DNA of 64,000 bases from Pardosa pseudoannulata (Eukaryota; Arthropoda; Arachnida; Araneae; Lycosidae). The translations under genes were made by a program, and so were the position numbers. The notes under the pieces were generated by a model. The model made no database searches and was not told where the DNA came from. It saw only the letters and a list, made by a program, of their open reading frames with translations. Positions 1 to 12,110 of the stretch are shown piece by piece. The stretch's first letter is position 1. Every line of letters starts with the position of its first letter. The stretch lies in NCBI GenBank assembly GCA_032207245.1, contig CM063502.1, forward strand, positions 64,388,544 to 64,452,543, written 5' to 3'.

Positions 1-1365
1 TTCCTAGGTTTCCAAGTATGTTTAATATTTTAATGATCAGAGGTAAAATATTTGATGAAATAATTAACTATAATTTTATAATATGATATAATTGAAAATA
101 CATGTCTTTTTTATATTTATTTTAATTATTAATGTCTTATATTTTGAAAAATTAAACAACTTACTTCAACTCGTTCTATCTAACAGAAGGAGTTTTAATT
201 GATAAATAATTATTTTAAGATACAGTAGAGGAGAACAGGATACAATTTATGCCATTATATATATGTTAGAAACTACCTGTAATCTCAAAACAATCTTATA
301 ATTAGATCCTCTGGTGCAATACGTTTAATTCTCATGAAATAATGAACTATTGTTTTATAATATGATATAATAATTTAGCCTTTTATTTTTAGTTTTCATT
401 TTTTTTCTTTATAATCTACTTATTGCGCATCAACATTGTAAAATATATCAAAGAATGAAGTCACAATTAGTAAATAATTAGTTTTAGATACAACAGACGA
501 AAACAACATAATTTTTCCTATTTTAGAAATTAATTAGCATCCCAAAACAGTCTTTATAATTGGATAGTTGGTATAACACTTATAATTATAATTATCTCAA
601 AATAATCAACTAAGTTTTTTGAAAAAATAATTACAGATTTTTTTCCCTATTTTAGAACAGAACAGTTGTATTTATGATAATAAGCTTACAGCTCTAATTT
701 CCTGTAAACATCTGAAAATAAAGCAATGACTGTTTCAAACTGAAATAGTGTGTCATTTGGACCTGATAAAAATAACTAGTAACTGATTAGATAGTTATAA
801 TGAAAATTCCAAATTCCTGATAAAGCCATGACAAAAATAGCTTTCGAATTTCAAAAATTACGTAAACAGCAGCTAGATTTTATTTACTGATTTGCATTAA
901 ATTTAGGAGTTGTTAAAATTAAATATCTTATTTATATAATATATATCTCTTTTAACATATCTTCTATAAGATCACTCTTAATAATTGAGGTCTATAAAGT
1001 TAGATAATTTCGTTATTTGCACTTAAAGTCTATAAATATTACAATTTATTAAGAATTAAAACTTTGCATTCATCATCGAAGTGTTGCTATCCCCCTTCTT
1101 TATCACATTTCATGTTCGTTGGTTTTTCGTTCGTAAAATACGGGCTTAGCCCGCTGACTGTCTAGATTCCATCTCAGACTTGAAGCCTATTTCTTTTCGT
1201 TTACAGTACATTTTGCTATTCATTTTTATTACAAAAATTCTATTAAAAATGTATTTTTTATTTATATATTTGATGTTTAATTATATAAAAATACTTATCT
1301 ATAATAATTTAGATAATTATCTATAATATTCTATAGATAAATATTAATACTAGATTGCCTATTTT
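1..1365. other. AT-rich non-coding, no gene seen
   Basis: No open frame above background, no RNA gene and no recognised repeat. The phrase for a run of A/T with a TGATATAAT-like word recurs near 81 and 361, which hints at a weak old duplication, but I could not delimit it. Confidence 0.6.
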
Positions 1366-1563
1366 CATTTTGACTGCTGTTTAATTTCAATTATAAAAAT
1401 AATTATATATATAATGACACAATTTCTTAGAATTTTGTGACTTTTTGTACAACATATACATAAACACATTTATATGTTGTACAAAAAGCCACAAAATTAT
1501 AAGAAATTGTGTCATTATATGCATAATTGTTTTTCTAATTGAAATTAAAAAGCAGTCTAAATG
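1366..1563. mobile_element. foldback MITE, ~198 bp
   Basis: The left half (1366-1460) and right half (about 1469-1563) are near-perfect reverse complements: CATTTTGACTGCT at the left end pairs with AGCAGTCTAAATG at the right, and the match continues through ATGACACAATTTCTTA and TTTTTGTACAACATA to a loop near 1461-1468. The whole unit would fold into a ~95-bp hairpin. It carries no coding capacity. This is the structure of a non-autonomous foldback-type MITE; the superfamily is not evident because no clear target duplication is visible. Confidence 0.8.
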
Positions 1564-2810
1564 ACTTCCTCGGACAATATAGTGTTAATAATTTGTTAGA
1601 AAATTCCAAAAATTTAGAAATTCTCGAGCAGTTGCCATTTACTCTTTTTTTTAACATTTATAAGTGCATTAGCGGTTCAATTATAGATGAAATCCTCACC
1701 ATTTATTTATTATTTCTGTAATATAGATTTCTTTTGTAGGTTTCTTATGAATGAAACAATCTTAGCATGTGAGCTGTCAAAACAAAAAATCTTCGCATCT
1801 AAATGTTTTTAATGAAGATTTTTTTTACTAAATACCAATCTTTTTTTTAGTTTAATTATTATCAACTTTACTAATCATTTCTTAAAATCTATCTTAAATA
1901 TCTTAACCCTCTTTATCTCAACAACTTGATTTTAAAAATATTTCTTCAGATGCTAGACTAAATCACCTCAAACATGTAAAATATAATTTTACAAAATTAA
2001 AATATAGAAATAAGAATTTCGTGCCACAATGTGTATTTTCTATAAACAAAAAATATATATTTCATATAATTATTGTGAATTATTTTGCATAAAAATTATC
2101 CTTTCGTATAAATGAACCTTTCTCTGCGATGAATCCACTTCTGGACTCTCAATATATATTTTTGTAATATTTAATGAAAGCAAAGTTTGTCTTAGTAATA
2201 ATTATGTGCATCCGGATAAACGATAAATGAAACTTTGATATGATACTTTGTTGAAACTTTGATAAACAGAGTAAAGTTGTTTATAGGGAATTTTACGAGT
2301 AAATTATTTTAATTCTAGTGTTGTGGGATAGCAACAATCACCAAAATTTTCGTTTTAAATAAAAGCTTATGTGTAAATGACATCAATTTTTAGGTATGTT
2401 GCAGATCTGAAACAATGTGATATTATACGTTCATCTAGTACACCAGATAACCGATAACTCCCCCGGGGGGGATGAGACGATGCTGATGGGCAGTGAACTT
2501 TTTTCGGGTGATAGAATGGTGATGTGAGCATGTTTTGGCTTTCAAACATAATTTTAAAAAAATAAATTTATTACATTAATTATGTAATTTACACAATTTT
2601 TACCAGAAATAAAACAAATTTAAGAGATGGTACCAGACCCAGTAATTTTCACCCCCACGATCTCATGTGTGAAATTTGACAAGTGAAAAATGTACTTAAA
2701 CAACAACATTCGTTTGAGCGTTGCTTGAGCGTGTCTTTAAGCTTTGGTGTCTAACTCTATTGAAGAAAATTACTTAAAAATTTTGCCTCTCATAAATGAG
2801 TACGTCTTCT
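1564..2810. other. AT-rich non-coding, no gene seen
   Basis: Nothing recognisable except a short GC-rich patch with a C5G7 palindromic run at 2460-2471. Two chance frames of about 60 codons begin or lie here (1539-1721 plus, 2367-2549 minus); neither resembles a protein I know. Confidence 0.55.
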
Positions 2811-3110
2811 CTTGTATGCCGAACGATGACCGAATGGTAGATTTCTGCTCTTCAGAACCGAAGTTCACTGTTTCGAATCCCGCTGTGAGCATGGATGTTC
2901 ATAGCCATCCGGAATCGACATTAAGCAGTAGGTTCCGGTCCCATTAGCCCTCATGTTAAAAACAGTAGAACGTAGCGTCTAAACCAATCCCCAATCTTCT
3001 TTCGCATACTTTAAATTACTGGAATGTTTTAAAAGAAGGGGTTGAGCACAGTCCTTCTGTAGAAATGTGGCAGCTTAACAAAGGTTGAGAATCATTGGTC
3101 TAGAAGATTT
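2811..3110 (+). mobile_element. tRNA-derived SINE-like repeat
   Basis: The head has a pol III box B-like word, TTCGAATCC, at about 2873-2881, preceded at ~45 bp by an A-box-like GATGACCGAATGGTAGA (2825-2841). GC content is higher than its surroundings. The body from about 2930 (CCATTAGCCCTCATGTT, then GTAGAACGTAG) recurs at 40735-40815 and weakly at 4375-4430, so it is a dispersed repeat. The 67-codon open frame at 2744-2947 is incidental. The 3' limit is uncertain. Confidence 0.55.
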
Positions 3111-3289
3111 GTAGAAGAGGCAAGTGATAAGAAATTAACTTTAATTATAGTTAAGTTAATGTCTTTGGTGTGAAGTTATCAACTAACATGAGCCATTTTA
3201 TTTTTTTACTATTAGATTTAATCACCTCAGATAATTATCATAAATTGAAATCGCCATCCAGTAAGATTTATTGCTCTCATATACATGCT

Positions 3290-4245
3290 GCAGTGATCTC
3301 GCAAGTTTGAAACAGTTTATTTAGAGGTAGATTAAATGGAAATATTTTCCTTCTTCTCTTAAAAGTATTTTCTTATATGCATAAACAGTCATTTAATTTT
3401 TACAAATATCTAGAAGGTACAAAACAAAAGCTAATGAGATAGAATAAAAAGAATTTTTCAGTTTATAATGTCAGCAACTTAATGGGAATATTAGAGTTTT
3501 CCTTCTTATTTCCAGGGTGTATAAACATTGTTAAAAATGGATCATTAACTACAGCTTTAGCCTCCAGTCGAGAAATTAAATCTCACAAACCAGACTGTGG
3601 ACTGCGTTACCGAGACGTTGCAAAAAATAAATAAATAAATAAATAAAATTGTAATTTATGAACTCAAATTTTTTGTAGGTAATTGGTGAACTCAGTAAAA
3701 TAAATTTGACTGGAGGAAAAGCGGAAAACACATTGTTATTAAAGCAGAAATGTACTTTTGACTGTTTATTACGAAGTAAGAGAAGTATAGTAATCGTGGA
3801 TTTTACTAGTTTGAAACAATGGATTATTTGGATGTGGGATAAACGGAAATAATTCTATGCCTCTCTTAAAATTATTCTCTAGTTGATTTGTATAAACAGT
3901 CTTTTAATTTTAACTAGTCTGCATAAATCAGAAAACAAAAGCTAATGAAACTGTATAAAAGAATTGCTTCAATCTATGCGGTCAACAACTTATTGCTATT
4001 TCATAGTTTAAAGAACAATCTCTGTGTTTTTCCAGGATACATAAATATTGTAAAATTGGATCGTTGACCTTATCTTAAACATGCAGAACCAAAATAAACT
4101 ATAACATATGAAACTGCTTGCAGAAAGGCGTGAACTAAAAGTAATTTGATTGGAGGAAAAACGAAAATCAGAATATTACTAGAAATGAAATGCACTTCTT
4201 ACTTCCTTCTATGAAATAAAGGAGGTATTGTAATAACGAAAAATT
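3290..4245. repeat. diverged tandem duplication, two copies
   Basis: The stretch 3290-3780 is repeated, with many substitutions and indels, at about 3785-4245. Shared landmarks in order are AGTTTGAAACA, TATAAACAGTC, AAACAAAAGCTAATGA (3422 and about 3932), TTTCCAGG followed by ATAAA-ATTGT, and GGAGGAAAA. The spacing is about 510 bp, of which roughly 90 bp is due to a later insertion in copy 1 (3556-3648). Copies are perhaps 65-70% alike by eye, so the event is old. Confidence 0.7.
3556..3648 (+). mobile_element. short retroposon-like insertion with (AAAT)n tail
   Basis: A GC-richer segment ending in GCGTTACCGAGACGTTGC and then A6 and (TAAA)n at about 3622-3648. It lies inside copy 1 of the 3.3-4.2 kb duplication and has no counterpart at the matching place in copy 2 (around 4080). 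A simple A-rich repeat at the 3' end is typical of SINE or truncated LINE insertions. No promoter boxes are seen, so it is probably 5' truncated. Confidence 0.5.
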
Positions 4246-4374
4246 TCGGTGTTCAGTATTCGATATTGCAACAGAAATACTAATTTTACGCCTGCCTGAA
4301 TCAATATTGACTAACTTTGACTTTACATTTGTACGTAAGCCGAAAGAAACTTAAAAACTTCAAATGTCTATTTT

Positions 4375-4430
4375 GCTGGTCTCATTAACCCCCGTATAAC
4401 AAGGCCGCGTAGACCTAAGAATTCAAAACC
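4375..4430 (+). repeat. weak fragment of the 2.8-kb SINE-like body
   Basis: CTCATTAACCCCCGT followed by GCGTAGACC resembles the body of the repeat at 2930-2990 and 40735-40815. The match is short. Confidence 0.3.
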
Positions 4431-4699
4431 ACATTTTAATTTTAGTTATTTTTGAATGAATATAGGCTAGATTTAGAAGTATCTACGCACGTATCTCCCA
4501 TAGCTCAAAAACGATTAGCAGTAGAATGTTGAAATTTCAAATTTAGAAATGTTGTAACATCTACTTATGTACCTCAATTTTTGATTGTAATCTGCACTCT
4601 ATATAACGAAAAATTACAATGGATACTAAAGATCCCCGCCAAATGGCAGGGCTTGATGTCTACCTCAATACAGCAAAAAAGACGTCGATGGATTTAAAA

Positions 4700-4866
4700 A
4701 TAGTTAAAACAAGTTGTAAGCCTGGGGGCTTGTGCCTGGTCCCTGCTTCTAAATTACGAAGTCCCACTTGAGCTAAGGAGTTTTTTCACCATCGCCGTGG
4801 TCGTCAAAACGATAGGTGCACCCTTCGGTTTAATTCGTTTAGCCTCTTGCTGACGGGCTTGCATCT
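4700..4866 (+). mobile_element. SINE-like fragment, same family as 53.34 kb
   Basis: The stretch contains, in order, CCTGCTT..AAATTACGA, TGAGCTAA, TTTTTCACC, AAACGATAGG and TTCGGTTTAATTCG. The same landmarks in the same order are found at 53500-53610, where they follow a tRNA-like head. This copy lacks the head and so appears 5' truncated. Confidence 0.6.
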
Positions 4867-5479
4867 TCCAAATGACATTAGCAACAAAAACAACATGTTG
4901 TAACATCTAGCTGGGCATATTTCATTTTGCTAGCAATTTGGACTGTATATAATGAATCACTATATCGGTAATCTATGTTTCGGATCATCTCCAGAAGGCT
5001 TAAGCTAACTCATTTTCATACTAAAAAATTACCCTTTTTTTCCTAATCAAATTGATATTAGTAGTTCACTATATTTTTTCAGTTAGACTGAGTTTATAAA
5101 TCGTAAAAAGATTTTATTTAGTTTCTATGTGATTCTGATAACGCTTCTTCTATAGTTTGGCTTTTAAGATTTTTCGCTACTATATGCTAAAGCTCTAGTT
5201 GATACCATTTTTAGAAAAAAAAATCCCTCTATAGGAGAAGTTTTCATTCCTTATCCCCTCTAATTTTTCTGAAAAACACGTGCTACTATGACATTTAATT
5301 TAAATAGCTTTCACATTCTTGCGTTTATAGACCTAAGAATGAAACAAATGACTCGACCTGTAACCTGAAATTTGGTTTATATTATTGCTGAATGGGCAGT
5401 GACTTAGTGTGTAAGCTTCCTCTTCGTGTATAAGAGATTCCCATTTGAGATGATTCATGGAAAAAGTGGAATCATTCAA
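4867..5479. other. no gene seen
   Basis: Non-coding by appearance. The 70-codon minus frame at 5333-5545 runs through a hairpin and is taken as chance. Confidence 0.5.
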
Positions 5480-5526
5480 CAACATTTTATAAGCGAAGAA
5501 AAGTTGACTTCGCTTATAAAATGTTG
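5480..5526. repeat. perfect 19-bp stem hairpin
   Basis: CAACATTTTATAAGCGAAG (5480-5498) is followed, after a 9-nt spacer, by its exact reverse complement (5508-5526). The stem is perfect and the sequence is not low-complexity. It could be a relic of a small foldback element or a structured RNA; 47 nt is short for an animal pre-miRNA. Confidence 0.8.
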
Positions 5527-5839
5527 CAGCTAACATGTTGCACAAAAAAGAGATACTATCATTTTATATAATCATTATTGCAAAGATATGCTGTTTTTTT
5601 GCTATTATTTATTATCGTTCAATTCTTTTACCAATATATCTTTTGTATTTTTGTCTTTTGTATTCTTTTGTAAAAATTAATCCTAACAATAAAGGGAACA
5701 GGTGGTTTGGATGGTAAAAAATTCTTAATAGGGGGGAAATTGTTATCAGATATATAGGAATAAAATTGGGACCGTAGAAATAAAACGGCTTAACTAAGAA
5801 GGAACTCTCTTCTTTAACGGGAACTTCTTAAACAGGATA

Positions 5840-6985
<1,146 letters not shown>

Positions 6986-6989
6986 GCTT

Positions 6990-9900
6990 AGCAATGATCA
7001 TAAAATTTTTACGGAGGTTTTGAGGTCATGAATATCAGAGACTTCCTGAAATATACCAATTTACTGGTATAAGATATTTGAAGAAAAATACTCATATTAA
7101 AATATGCAAAAATAGAAATAACCTGTTTCTTATTTTTGCATAAATTAGAATGATATTTTTCCACATATGCATCATTTATAAAGGTTACTTTGTATATGAG
7201 TAATTCTTGTAAGTCCTTAATTTTAAAAAATTCTTTAGTTTTTACAGTATTTTTCAAAACAGAAATAGGAATAATAGAAGCAACATCTAACAATCACAAA
7301 AAAATTTTAAGGACACGTTTAAGTAATGACTGTAGAAATATTTTATGTTATATAATAATTTAAGGCAATCCGGTATTTGAGGAAAAATTCTTATTATATT
7401 ATGCAAAAACAGAAATATCCCTTTTTTTTATATTGGCGTGTATTCTTCTAAGTCATTATTTTTTTTAAATTTTTAATTTTTATAGTATTTATCAAAACAG
7501 AAATAGGAATAATAGAAGCAACTTATTTTCCTCTCCTAAAAACAATCACAAAAATTTTAAGGACGCTTTAAAGTAATGACTGTAGACAGATTTTATGTTA
7601 CATAATAATTTAAGGCAATCCGGTATTTGAGGAACATATTCATATTAAATTATGCAAAAATAGAAACATCCAATTTTTTATCTTTGCATGTATTGGGATT
7701 AATTTTTTCCACACATGAATGTTTATAAAAGGTTACTTTGCCTATGAGTAATTCTCGTAAGTCTTAATTTTTTTTAATTTTTAATTTTTATAGTATTTAT
7801 CAAAACGGAAATAAGAATAATAGAAGCAACTTTTTTCCTCTTCTAAAAACAATCACAAAATTTTTTAAGGACGTGTTAAAGTAATGACTGTAGACAGATT
7901 TTATGTTATATAATAATGTAAGGCAATCCGGTATTTCGGGATAATATTCATATTAAATTATGCAAAAATAGAAATATCCCGTTTTTTATCTTTGCATGTA
8001 TTAGGGTGAATTTTTTCCACAGATGCATGCTTATGAAAGGTTACTTTGCCTATGAGTAATTCTTGTAAGTCCTTAATTTTTTTTAATTTTTTTATTTTTA
8101 TAGTATTTATCAAAACAGAAATAGGAATAATAGAAGCAACTTCTTTTCCGCTTAAAAACAATCACAAAATTTTTTAAGGACATGTTAAAGCAATGACTGT
8201 AGACAGATTTTATGTTATATAATAATTTAAGGCAATCCGGTATTTCAGGAAAATATTTATATTAAAATACGCAAAAATAAGAACATCCTGTTTTTTATTT
8301 TTGCATATATTGGATGAATTTTTTCCACACATGCATATTTATATAAAGGCTACTTTACATATGAGTAATTCTTGTAAGTCCTTAATTTTTTTCAAATTTT
8401 TAATTTTTATAGTATTTATCGAAACAGAAATAGAAATAATAGAAGCAACTTCTTTTCCTCTAATAAAAACAATCACAAATAAATTTTAAGGACACGTTTA
8501 AGTAATGACTGTAGACAGATTTTATGTTATATAATAATTTAAGACAATCTGGTATTTGAGGAAAATATTCATATTATATTATGCAAAAACAGAAATATCC
8601 ATTTTTTTATATTGGCGTGTATTAGGATGAATTTTTTCCACACATACATGTTTATAAAAGGTTACTTTGCCTAAGAGTAATTCTTCTAAGTCATTAATTT
8701 TTTTTAATTTTTAATTTTTATAGTATTTATCAAAACAGAAATAGGAATAATAGAAGCAACTTATTTTCCTCTCCTAAAAACAATCACAAAAATTTTAAGG
8801 ACGCTTTAAAGTAATGACTGTAGACAGATTTTATGTTATATAATAATTTAAGGCAATCCGGTATTTGAGGAAAATATTCATATTATATTATGCAAAAACA
8901 GAAATATCCATTTTTTTATATTGGCGTGTATTAGGATGAATTTTTTCCACACATGAATGTTTATAAAAGGTTACTTTGACTAAGAGTAATTCTTCTAAAT
9001 CATTAATTTTTTTTTTAATTTTTAATTTTTATAGTATTTATCAAAACAGAAATAGGAATAATAGAAGCAACTTTTTTCCTCTTCTAAAAACAATCACAAA
9101 AAATTTTAAGGACACGTTAATTAATGACTGTAGACAGATTTTATGTTATATAATAATTTAAGGCAATCCGGTATTTGAGGAAAATATTCATATTAAATTA
9201 TGCAAAAATAGAAACATTCTGCTTTTTATTTTTGTATATATTGGATGAATTTTTTCCACATATGCATATTTATATAAAGGTTACTTTGCATATGAACAAT
9301 TCTTGTAAGTCCTTATTTTCTTAAAATTTTTAATTTTTATGGTTGCTTATCAAAACAGAAATAGAAATAATAGAAACAACTTCTTACTTTCTCCTAAAAA
9401 CAATCACAAAAAATTTTAAGGACACGTTAATTAATGACTGTAGACAGATTTTATGTTATATAATAATTTAAGGCAATCCGGTATTTGAGGAAAATATTCA
9501 TTTTAAAGTATGCAAAAATTGGAACATCCTGCTTTTTATTTTTGCATATATTGAATGAATTTTTTTCACACATGCATATTTATATAAAGGTTACTTTGCG
9601 TATGAATAATTCTTCTAAGCCCTTACTTTTTTAAAAAATTATAATTTTTATGGTACTTATCAAAACAGAAATAGAAATAATAGAAACAATTTCTTCCCTT
9701 TTCCTAAAAACAATCGCAAAATATTTTAATCCGATCTGGTATTTGAGGAAAATATTCATATGAAAATATGCAAAAATAAAAAACTATCTTTTTTTCATTT
9801 TTACATAATTTAATGGGATATTTACCTCAAATGCATGTCCATATAAATTTCATTGTTCCTGTTAATTGCAACACACAATAATAGAATCTACTTCTTGTCC

Positions 9901-10500
9901 TCCCTAGAAACAATCACAAAAACTTTTAATCACACGTTGAAGTATTGACTATAGAAGGATTTCCTTTTATAAAACAATTTTAGGGTAATCTGGTATTTGA
10001 GTAAAACATTTATAGTAAAATATGCATAAATAAAGACACCTATTACTTTTTCATTCTTACACATTTTATAATTAATTTTTTTCTTAAATTCCTGTTTGTA
10101 TAAAATTTACTCTGCATAGGAATAATTCTTGAAAAGCCTTAATTTTATGAAAAATGTAAAATTTACTGAGTATTTATCATAACACAAATAGAAATAATAG
10201 AATCAACTTCTTTTCCTTGACTGAAAGGAATCGCAAAAAGTTTTAAGGACGCGTTGAAGAAGTAATGAATATAAGAGGAAATCCTGTTATATAACAACCT
10301 AAGGAGATCCGGTATTTGAGGAAAATATTCATAAAAAAATGTGGAAAAATAGAAAAACCAATTTTTTTTTCATTTTTGCATATTTTAGGATGAATTTTTT
10401 CCTCAAATACATGCTATGTAAAATTTACTTTGCATAGGAATAGTTTTTGCAAATCCATAATTTGGTAAAAAATTTAAATTTACACTGTATTGATCACAAC
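6990..10500. repeat. satellite array, ~310-bp units, about 11 copies
   Basis: A tandem array whose clearest marker is AAGGCAATCCGGTATTTGAGG, found near 7361, 7612, 7919, 8228, 8540, 8849, 9159, 9469, 9729, 9980 and 10300. The central spacing is 307-312 bp. The 7361-7612, 9469-9729 and 9729-9980 steps are about 250-260 bp and reflect internal deletions. Each unit also holds CAAAACAGAAATAG, AATAATAGAAGCAAC, a TTTT-rich stretch, AAGGACACGTT and GTAATGACTGTAGACAG. Central units are highly alike; those before 7350 and after 9700 are diverged, as expected when edges escape homogenisation. Short frames open on either strand in some units and are not conserved, so I treat the array as non-coding. Confidence 0.92.
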
Positions 10501-11588
10501 ACAAATAATGGTACTGATAACATAAACAAAAATAAATGCAGTTGACAGTACGCTTAACATGACGCAGCTATTTTTCCTTATCTAGTAACAAACACAAAAA
10601 AAAATTGAATAAGGTATTGAAACAATGACTACAGTAGGTTTTGATTTAAATATAGCAGGAATTTTATAGCAGAATAATAGGAATTTTAGCATTTCAGGCG
10701 AAAAACCATATTAAGCTATGCAGAGATAAATAATTATCAGTATTTTTAGTTTTGCATATTTTAATGTATTTTCATAGTGAAGTTTGTATAGAGATTATTA
10801 CATATTTTTATTTATTCTAATTTAAAACTATAAAATTTAAGAATATTAAATTTTAATATAACCCTCAAACCTTCAATTCTTTACAAATATATATTTTTTT
10901 TCTCTTCAGGCAAAATAAATTATTTTAAATTAATTTGTTTTCCAAGTTTATGAAAATATTTTTCTCAAAAGTTTCAATAATTATTTGACTTTCCTATTTC
11001 AAGAGTGAATTAATATTTTGATAATTTATTTAAAAATGAAACAAAAATTTTTTTATTTGAAATCTGTAATTTATATAGAATTAAAGATATATCAATTTGA
11101 AATTTTCAAGTCTGGAAAACAATCACTCTGAGATAAACTATCTTTAACAAGACCATCTTAACAACAGCAGAGAATGGAACATGTAAAGTCTGTATAAAAT
11201 AAAAAATATGTTTTTATATGTAAATATAGCAAAAATTACGTTAGGAGCATTTGAATTTAGTAACTTGTAGTACTATTTAAGTCAGATTTCCATTTTAAGC
11301 CACTTACCACTTACTTATACATTGTGCTAAATTGTACCACCTCGCAAAAATTATTGTATCTCATGAAACTTATTATTGAGAGTGTGTTGATTTATTTGCA
11401 CTATACATTTTATACTGTTACAATGTATTCACGTCACATAATGAGACAAATTACATTGAGACAAGCCTAAAAGTCATGCCGGATTACAAAATCACTGAAA
11501 GTATAAACTCATTGTAACATATATAAATGTGTATATGTAATAATTATTTCCTCTAGTCACAAAAATTATGTAGCCGCTATAATTTTTA
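10501..11588. other. no gene seen
   Basis: AT-rich. A badly decayed further satellite unit may extend to about 10740 (TTTTAGCATTTCAGGCG near 10680). Nothing else is recognised. Confidence 0.5.
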
Positions 11589-11610
11589 CTTGCCCGGGCT
11601 ACTGGGCAAG
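11589..11610. repeat. small GC-rich hairpin
   Basis: CTTGCCC (11589-11595) and GGGCAAG (11604-11610) pair around an 8-nt spacer. It marks the left edge of a GC-richer island that runs to about 12000. Confidence 0.6.
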
Positions 11611-11688
11611 GAGAAGCCTGATTAGCTAGCAGTAATAACAAACGATGCAGTCTGGCCACATTGAAGAGAACGGCACATATCTAACTAA

Positions 11689-11859
11689 AACTTTATTTTA
11701 GAACTGCTAAAGCGGACATCTTTTCTAGTCAACGATAGACAAGAGAAAGACACAATCACTCTGCCCGAACAGAGGTGCAACCAAGAGCGAAGACAGAAAG
11801 AATTTTCCCACTTACTCAGCGAATTTAAGAGTAAGATCAGGATAAAAGGCGGAGCCATT
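11689..11859 (+). pseudogene. candidate exon or fossil coding fragment, unknown protein
   Basis: A 57-codon frame between TAA (11686) and TAG (11860) has a protein-like, charged composition (LLKRTSFLVNDRQEKD, then PEQRCNQERRQKEF) unlike the Ile/Tyr/Lys/Phe-rich frames elsewhere. A pyrimidine-rich CTTTATTTTAG ends at 11701, a good 3' splice site, and AAGA followed by GTAAGA at 11831 is a fair 5' splice site. An exon 11702-11830 would be 129 nt, entering and leaving in the same phase. A different frame just upstream (ATG at 11645) gives MQSGHIEENG, so a frameshifted fossil is also possible. I do not recognise the protein; a transposon gag or accessory fragment is as likely as a host exon. Confidence 0.35.
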
Positions 11860-12060
11860 TAGCTGAGGAATGTGTTGAATAGACAGAAAATTTACATCTA
11901 TAGGATAGAAAGCTTTGGGAAATGTATCGAAAGAATTTTAAACCTAGAACGCTCCTTTGATTAAGACATTTAGAGGCTGGGAAAAAGATTTTAAGGAATT
12001 AGAATGAGAGAAAGGAGGTTTTTAAGGAAATATTAAAGTTAAATAATTTAGATATATTAC

Positions 12061-12104
<44 letters not shown>
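12061..12104. repeat. compound (AT)7(GT)15 microsatellite
   Basis: Alternating AT to 12074 and then GT to 12104. Confidence 0.95.

Positions 12105-12110
<6 letters not shown>

Noticed and set aside
6990..10500. CRISPR array or coding repeat array
   Set aside because: The ~310-bp whole-unit repetition without a short repeat/unique spacer pattern is a satellite; this is eukaryotic DNA.
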